Both the position numbers and the translations under genes were made by a program. A DNA stretch of 64,000 nucleotides, from positions 992,001 to 1,056,000 of the forward strand of contig NZ_CP051151.1 in NCBI RefSeq assembly GCF_013745115.1, read 5' to 3'. The notes beneath the pieces are model-generated. The model worked only from the letters and a program-made list of their open reading frames with translations. It had not been told where the DNA came from and did no database searches. This document shows positions 59,979 to 64,000 of this stretch, piece after piece; the stretch's first letter is position 1, and each line of letters begins with the position of its first letter. The stretch comes from Hujiaoplasma nucleasis. GTDB lineage: Bacteria > Bacillota_I > Bacilli_A > Izemoplasmatales > Hujiaoplasmataceae.

Positions 59979-61973
59979 TTATTTATATTTTTTCTTATTT
60001 TCATACATATTAGAATCAGCCAACTTAATTCCTTCATAGATATCTAAATCAGTTTTTTCCACATATACATAACCATAAGCCAATGATAATGGACATTCCT
60101 CACTATATGTTTGACTAATATCTCGGATGATATTCTTATGAATTTCTTCTAATAAAACTTTATTCTTCGAATGAACGAAAACTAAAAATTCATCTCCACC
60201 TATTCTAAAAAAATAATCACTGTCTATATTTTTTCTAATTATTTCAGCTGCTTTTTTAATGATATAATCACCTTTAGAATGACCATAGTTGTCATTTACA
60301 CTTTTTAGATCATTAATATCCATAGATATAATACCTAAGGGATAAAAAGATGCATCTATGATTTCATTAACAACTTTTTCTAAGTAATATCGATTATAAA
60401 AATCAGTGAGATAATCATGATAACTTAAATACTCAATCTTCTTCTTATTTTCTAGTTCTTTAGTAACATCTCTAAAAACAATAACTATGCCTGTTACTTG
60501 GTTTTCATCATCAAAAATAGGCGCAACTGAATCATCTATTTGCATGTATGAAGAAAATTTTGTATTAAGGGTGATGTCATGAATTTCTAAGGGTTTTTTC
60601 TCTTTAACAACCTTACTAATGATATCTTCTAACTTAGTAAAATGCTTATTTCTATAAATATCAAAAATAGAACTTAGTGGTTTCCCTAAAGCTTCCTTTT
60701 GCTTAAAACCAATTAATTTTTCAGCTGCCTTATTTATATTAGTAATCACTCCTAAGATATCAGTCACTATGATACCATCCCCAACTGACATAAGAGTTGC
60801 TTCATAATGTTTTTTTTGATTGATTAAATCTTTTTTTATTTGAACTTCACTAGTAATATCTCGACCAGATACATAAAAAAATTCACCATAGGGAATTGCT
60901 TTCCATTCAATATAATGGTATTGACCATCTATAGAACGGTATCTATTGATATAATCAGCTATTTCCTTTTTTTTATGGATAACATTATCAATAATTGACT
61001 TAGTCATTTTTATATCATCTTCATGAAGAAATTCAATAATTGGTCTGCTTTTTAATTCTTCAATAGAATATCCTAATAAATCTACCCAAGATTGGTTTAT
61101 CCTATAGAAAAAACCTTTTGAATCAACGATGGCTAGTAAATCTAAAGAAACTTCAAAAAATACATCTAATTCTTTTACTTGAGCTTGTAATTGTTGGTTT
61201 ATACTAACATAGTCTGAGATATCTCTAGCTATACCTGCATAGCCTATAATTATTCCGTTTTCAAAGATTGGTGATGCACTCGTTTGATAATATCTCCATG
61301 GTCCATCAAGGTGTTTTAAACGGAATTTTGTAAGTTCTTGATGTTGACTAGAATTTTTTATATTAGAAAAAAAGTCTTCAAGCATATGGATATCTTCAGG
61401 ATGAACAAAGGCTTTAAAAGAATGATTTAAAACTTGATGAAGTGGATGTTTTAAATTTTTAGTCCAAGCTGGAGACAAGTAGGTAAAATTCCCTTGTAAG
61501 TCCATTCTATAAATAATATCTTTGGTATTTTCAATGATTTGCTTTAGAAAAATTTCGTTATACTTATACTTTAATTGCAATTCTTTATTATCATTTATAT
61601 CAATGTGAGTTCCAATAGCAATCATTGGTTGCCCATTACTTGACCATTCAACTACCTTACCACTATCTAAAATCCACACCCAAGAACCATTTTTGTGTTT
61701 CATTCTTACTTCTACCGAATAAAAATCAGTTTCATGATTAATCAGCTTATTTAAGGCATCTTCTGATATTTTTAGATCTTCGGGATGAACTAAATTAATC
61801 CAAGTATCAATAGTAAACGGTTCTAGTTCATCTTTACTATAACCAATAATTTCAAGCCACCTTTGATTAACCATAATATCTCTGCTTTGAATGTTCCATA
61901 CCCAAGAACCTGCATTCATAGCATCGACCATAATATTTAATTGTTCTGAACTATGAATATATTCTCTCCACAT
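59979..61973 (-). CDS. Multi-PAS diguanylate cyclase (GGDEF)
   Basis: The 664-aa soluble protein has four PAS-type domains: about 10-120 (GSWVWNIQSRDIMVNQRWLEIIGYS), 130-255 (IIYRMDLQGNFTYLSPAW), 265-380 (LLAIVDSKGFFYRINQSWVDLLGYS) and 385-505 (DGIIVTDILGVITNINKAAEKLIGF). A GGDEF domain with an intact RIGGDEFLVF near residue 588 follows. It would make c-di-GMP in response to cytosolic signals. The ATG follows GGTGGTG. Of three GGDEF genes in the window this is the only intact one. No EAL partner is visible. Confidence 0.88.
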   Translation of the reverse strand: MWREYIHSSEQLNIMVDAMNAGSWVWNIQSRDIMVNQRWLEIIGYSKDELEPFTIDTWINLVHPEDLKISEDALNKLINHETDFYSVEVRMKHKNGSWVWILDSGKVVEWSSNGQPMIAIGTHIDINDNKELQLKYKYNEIFLKQIIENTKDIIYRMDLQGNFTYLSPAWTKNLKHPLHQVLNHSFKAFVHPEDIHMLEDFFSNIKNSSQHQELTKFRLKHLDGPWRYYQTSASPIFENGIIIGYAGIARDISDYVSINQQLQAQVKELDVFFEVSLDLLAIVDSKGFFYRINQSWVDLLGYSIEELKSRPIIEFLHEDDIKMTKSIIDNVIHKKKEIADYINRYRSIDGQYHYIEWKAIPYGEFFYVSGRDITSEVQIKKDLINQKKHYEATLMSVGDGIIVTDILGVITNINKAAEKLIGFKQKEALGKPLSSIFDIYRNKHFTKLEDIISKVVKEKKPLEIHDITLNTKFSSYMQIDDSVAPIFDDENQVTGIVIVFRDVTKELENKKKIEYLSYHDYLTDFYNRYYLEKVVNEIIDASFYPLGIISMDINDLKSVNDNYGHSKGDYIIKKAAEIIRKNIDSDYFFRIGGDEFLVFVHSKNKVLLEEIHKNIIRDISQTYSEECPLSLAYGYVYVEKTDLDIYEGIKLADSNMYENKKKYK

Positions 61974-62265
61974 ATAGACACCACCATACTTATTTTATGA
62001 CTAAAAGCAAACAAAATTCAATTATATTATACGCCTAAGCACATTTTACTGCAATATGCATGGATATTTTTGTCTAATATTTATTGTATAAACTCTATTA
62101 AGTAATTATGTGAACTCCATTTTCTCAAGTACTTTTTCTGCTTTATAAAACATATTGTATCGGTGGTAGTCTATTTAATAAAGAAAAAAGCATCAGATCA
62201 TTAATCTAATGCTAGTCTTTTAGTTTTTTATTAGCTACTTTTTTTTATAATTATTACAACTTTTC
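61974..62265. other. 292-nt gap holding a terminator, no gene seen
   Basis: Apart from the hairpin at 62189-62213 (AGCAT.AGAT stem, minus-strand T run) serving the lipoprotein gene, I see no coding frame, RNA or repeat. Confidence 0.55.
62182..62213 (-). terminator. Terminator after the lipoprotein
   Basis: AGCATCAGAT pairs with ATCTAATGCT (one mismatch) over a 5-nt loop, followed by T6 on the minus strand. Confidence 0.7.
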
Positions 62266-62766
62266 TTAATTATTTAGCGCATTGATGATTGCTGCTTCAA
62301 GAGTATCTTGTTGAGAGGCAGTCAGTTCATTTGATGTTCTAATGACTAATGTTCCTAAGGCAACATGTGATCCACTAGCAAATATGGTTCCATCAAAGGC
62401 ACTTAAATAGTCATTTCTTTTTTTAGCATCTTCTGCATTGGCATAGACTTCTATACTTCCGCCACCATCAGTTCCTGCTTCTAATGCGCTTGTTTCAGTA
62501 TTACCTTCTACAAGATCATATAAGAAAAATAAAGCTCCCGTATAAGAACCATCTTTACCAAGATTCCCATTTGGATCATTTTCTTCAGTCACAATTTCAA
62601 TCAAACTAATATGGTCTATTGATGAAATCGCATTGCGGACATCTTCTATTGCCGGATTATTAATAAGCGATTTTTCTGTTCCATCATCAGTACATCCCAT
62701 AATAAGGCTTGATAACATTGTTAACAATAATAAATAAAAAATATTTTTCTTTAAAACATAAGCCAT
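62266..62766 (-). CDS. Secreted lipoprotein of unknown function
   Basis: The 166-aa product has a lipoprotein signal peptide (KKNIFYLLLLTMLSSLIMGC) with lipobox LIMGC, Cys at about residue 25. The mature part contains IEDVRNAISSIDHISLIEIVTEENDPNGNLGKDGSYTGALFFLYDLV and IEVYANAEDAKKRNDYLSAFDGTIFASGSHVALGTLVIRTSNELT, a compact alpha/beta domain. I do not recognise the family by name. AAGAGGAAAAAATT precedes the ATG. Its own terminator lies downstream. Confidence 0.8.
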   Translation of the reverse strand: MAYVLKKNIFYLLLLTMLSSLIMGCTDDGTEKSLINNPAIEDVRNAISSIDHISLIEIVTEENDPNGNLGKDGSYTGALFFLYDLVEGNTETSALEAGTDGGGSIEVYANAEDAKKRNDYLSAFDGTIFASGSHVALGTLVIRTSNELTASQQDTLEAAIINALNN

Positions 62767-63147
62767 AATTTTTTCCTCTTTATCTTTCTATAATATAAGT
62801 CTTTTGGTCAATTGAATATTCAATTCTATATCAAAGCTATAAAATGATTATAATATAAGTCTATCAATCTAACAATAGAAATTTTCATCGCCAATAAAAA
62901 AACCTCCAAAGTATTGGACAATAACTAATCTACTCATAATCATTAAGATTACTTTCTTTTTTTTAGTGTCTACTTAAGAGGTATCATATCAATTTATTTT
63001 GGGTCTACTTTTGAGGGTTTGTTTCAAGATTGCTAATTTTATGTTTATAAGCAGGTGAGTCTTATGTGATAAGAATCTTGAAAGCATATCTAAAATAAAA
63101 CTATATAATAATTAATTAATATTCAAAATGGAAGAATTATTTAAAAA
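62767..63147. other. 381-nt gap with short repeats, possible insertion-sequence relic
   Basis: It holds a 14-bp direct repeat TATAATATAAGTCT at 62789-62802 and 62849-62862 (60 bp apart). It also holds GTGTCTACTT (62966) and GGGTCTACTT (63001) direct repeats opposite AACCTCCAAAGTATTGGACA (62901-62920), reminiscent of degenerate IS3-type ends. No transposase frame is present. Confidence 0.4.
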
Positions 63148-64000
63148 TTATTCATATTTTGCTTTTATATATTGTTCCCAATCATTTACGATCTCTTCCC
63201 AAGTTTTATTTGTTAAATCAGTGATAATAGATCTATTAGAAAAAGCGAGTTTGTAAGTTTCTTCACCATAAGTTTCAATAAAGTAATTATTTAAAGAAAT
63301 ATATAAAAATGTATGTTTAAATGGTCTATCCTTCTGAAAAACGTCATCGTATGATTCTGATAAATAGACATACATATCATAGAGTTCATTTCGGTCTTTC
63401 TCAAAATCAATTTCTCTATCATATATTTCTCCAAACATAGTAACCGCATTTTCCGGCTTATTAATTGAACCATTAAGTATTCTTGCATCTAAAATCAAAT
63501 ACTCATAATACTTTTTTTGATAATAAAAATCTTCTGAATAAAAACAAGCTACACCTTCTCTTAGCCATTCATCATTTCTTGTATCATAATCCATATAAGC
63601 ATATGTAATATAGTGGATATATTCATGGCTAAAACTGCGTACTGATCTTAGAAATATATGGCCACCCCTATTATAATAACTATTATCAACCTCTTCTATA
63701 TATATTTTTAAGTCTTTATATTCTACTGTACTATCCTTTAAAATATTATCTATTCTTGTCATTTCATTTTCAAATAGAATTATATTTTCTTTTAAACTCT
63801 TGTATGACTCAAACATAAAATCACCAAACAAACGTGTCTCAGTTCGACTACCATATGATTCATGCAAGAACCATGTTGCACGACTGGTATACCACTTTAC
63901 ATGATAATTTAAAGGATTTCTGTCAAAAAATATTGGATACTCATTCATAGCGATTTCATAAGCAAAACCATTGGTTCTTATATACCTATTAAGTCTTACA
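63148..64000 (-). CDS. Gluzincin-type metallopeptidase, 5' end outside the window
   Basis: The frame stays open from the edge of the window (reading VRLNRYIRTNGFAYEIAM) through the ATG at 63948, so this is probably a partial gene with an unknown N-terminus. A zinc motif HEYIHYI and the third ligand in NDEWLREGVACFYSEDF match Peptidase_MA-like gluzincins. The region between is FLRSVRSFSHEYIHYITYAYMDYDTRNDEW. Substrate unknown. It ends in NDWEQYIKAKYE. Confidence 0.7.
   Translation of the reverse strand, partial: VRLNRYIRTNGFAYEIAMNEYPIFFDRNPLNYHVKWYTSRATWFLHESYGSRTETRLFGDFMFESYKSLKENIILFENEMTRIDNILKDSTVEYKDLKIYIEEVDNSYYNRGGHIFLRSVRSFSHEYIHYITYAYMDYDTRNDEWLREGVACFYSEDFYYQKKYYEYLILDARILNGSINKPENAVTMFGEIYDREIDFEKDRNELYDMYVYLSESYDDVFQKDRPFKHTFLYISLNNYFIETYGEETYKLAFSNRSIITDLTNKTWEEIVNDWEQYIKAKYE

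Noticed and set aside
1-64000. Mycoplasma genetic code (UGA = Trp)
   Set aside because: Many genes end in UGA, including overlapping ATGA junctions, and Trp is encoded by TGG throughout; only one internal UGA was seen, in a decaying gene.
1-64000. CRISPR array
   Set aside because: No series of identical repeats with regular spacers was found; the only tandem repeats are the 21-bp units at 11.4 kb.

Overview
The window is AT-rich DNA from a bacterium that appears to use the standard code. UGA ends several genes and TGG encodes Trp, so this is not a mycoplasma-type code. Three tRNAs with encoded CCA, a lipoate-dependent pyruvate dehydrogenase operon, an Mrp-type ion-transport operon, a class II (B12-dependent) ribonucleotide reductase, a 549-aa GltX and an LTA-synthase-like sulfatase suggest a low-GC Bacillota/Mycoplasmatota lineage, perhaps near Izemoplasmatales, Haloplasma or Acholeplasma. 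That placement is inference from gene content only.

Positions 1 to about 18,990 are a mobile element, mostly on the minus strand; its left end lies outside the window. Reading from its regulatory centre (about 14.3 kb) leftward there are an XRE regulator, a tyrosine integrase, a BRO/KilAC-like antirepressor, an excisionase-like HTH protein, a DUF4373-type replication protein with internal 21-bp repeats, and an HTH regulator. Next comes a self-contained restriction-modification operon (two methyltransferases plus an HNH nuclease) with its own strong promoter. Beyond it lie a terminase-small-subunit-like protein, a ParB-methyltransferase fusion, three small phage proteins, a phage-type metK, an HNH nuclease, and a two-gene cargo (AbiJ-related nuclease plus DUF1643). 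To the right, on the plus strand, are a second XRE repressor, a micro-gene and two tandem large serine recombinases. The element ends against a tRNA-Cys/Pro/Arg cluster.

Positions 19 to 35 kb are chromosomal housekeeping: a VOC protein, an AEC transporter, nrdJ, gltX, a CyuA/serine-dehydratase-like Fe-S enzyme, an M48 protease, pdhABCD, lipoate ligase (which would lipoylate PdhC) and a MATE pump. Positions 35.4 to 43.7 kb hold one ten-gene operon for an Mrp/Mbh-like complex. In it the MrpA C-terminal parts are separate genes and an ND5-like subunit is tandemly duplicated.

Positions 43.7 to 64 kb carry an iron-type alcohol dehydrogenase, an MMPL exporter with a divergent TetR regulator and three TTTAAA dyads, YaaA, an LTA-synthase-like enzyme, PlsC, two YdbS/YdbT-like PH-domain proteins, a LytTR regulator with a membrane-anchored beta-propeller protein, a lipoprotein and a partial metalloprotease. 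There are three c-di-GMP-type genes: one intact PAS-GGDEF gene, one PAS/GGDEF/HD-GYP gene broken by a single-base frameshift, and one GGDEF gene broken by an in-frame UGA.

The strongest candidates for something undescribed are the Mrp/Mbh hybrid with duplicated 700-residue subunits and a shared soluble tail, and the AbiJ-related/DUF1643 cargo pair. Several clear promoter-associated dyads also mark regulation not yet assigned.
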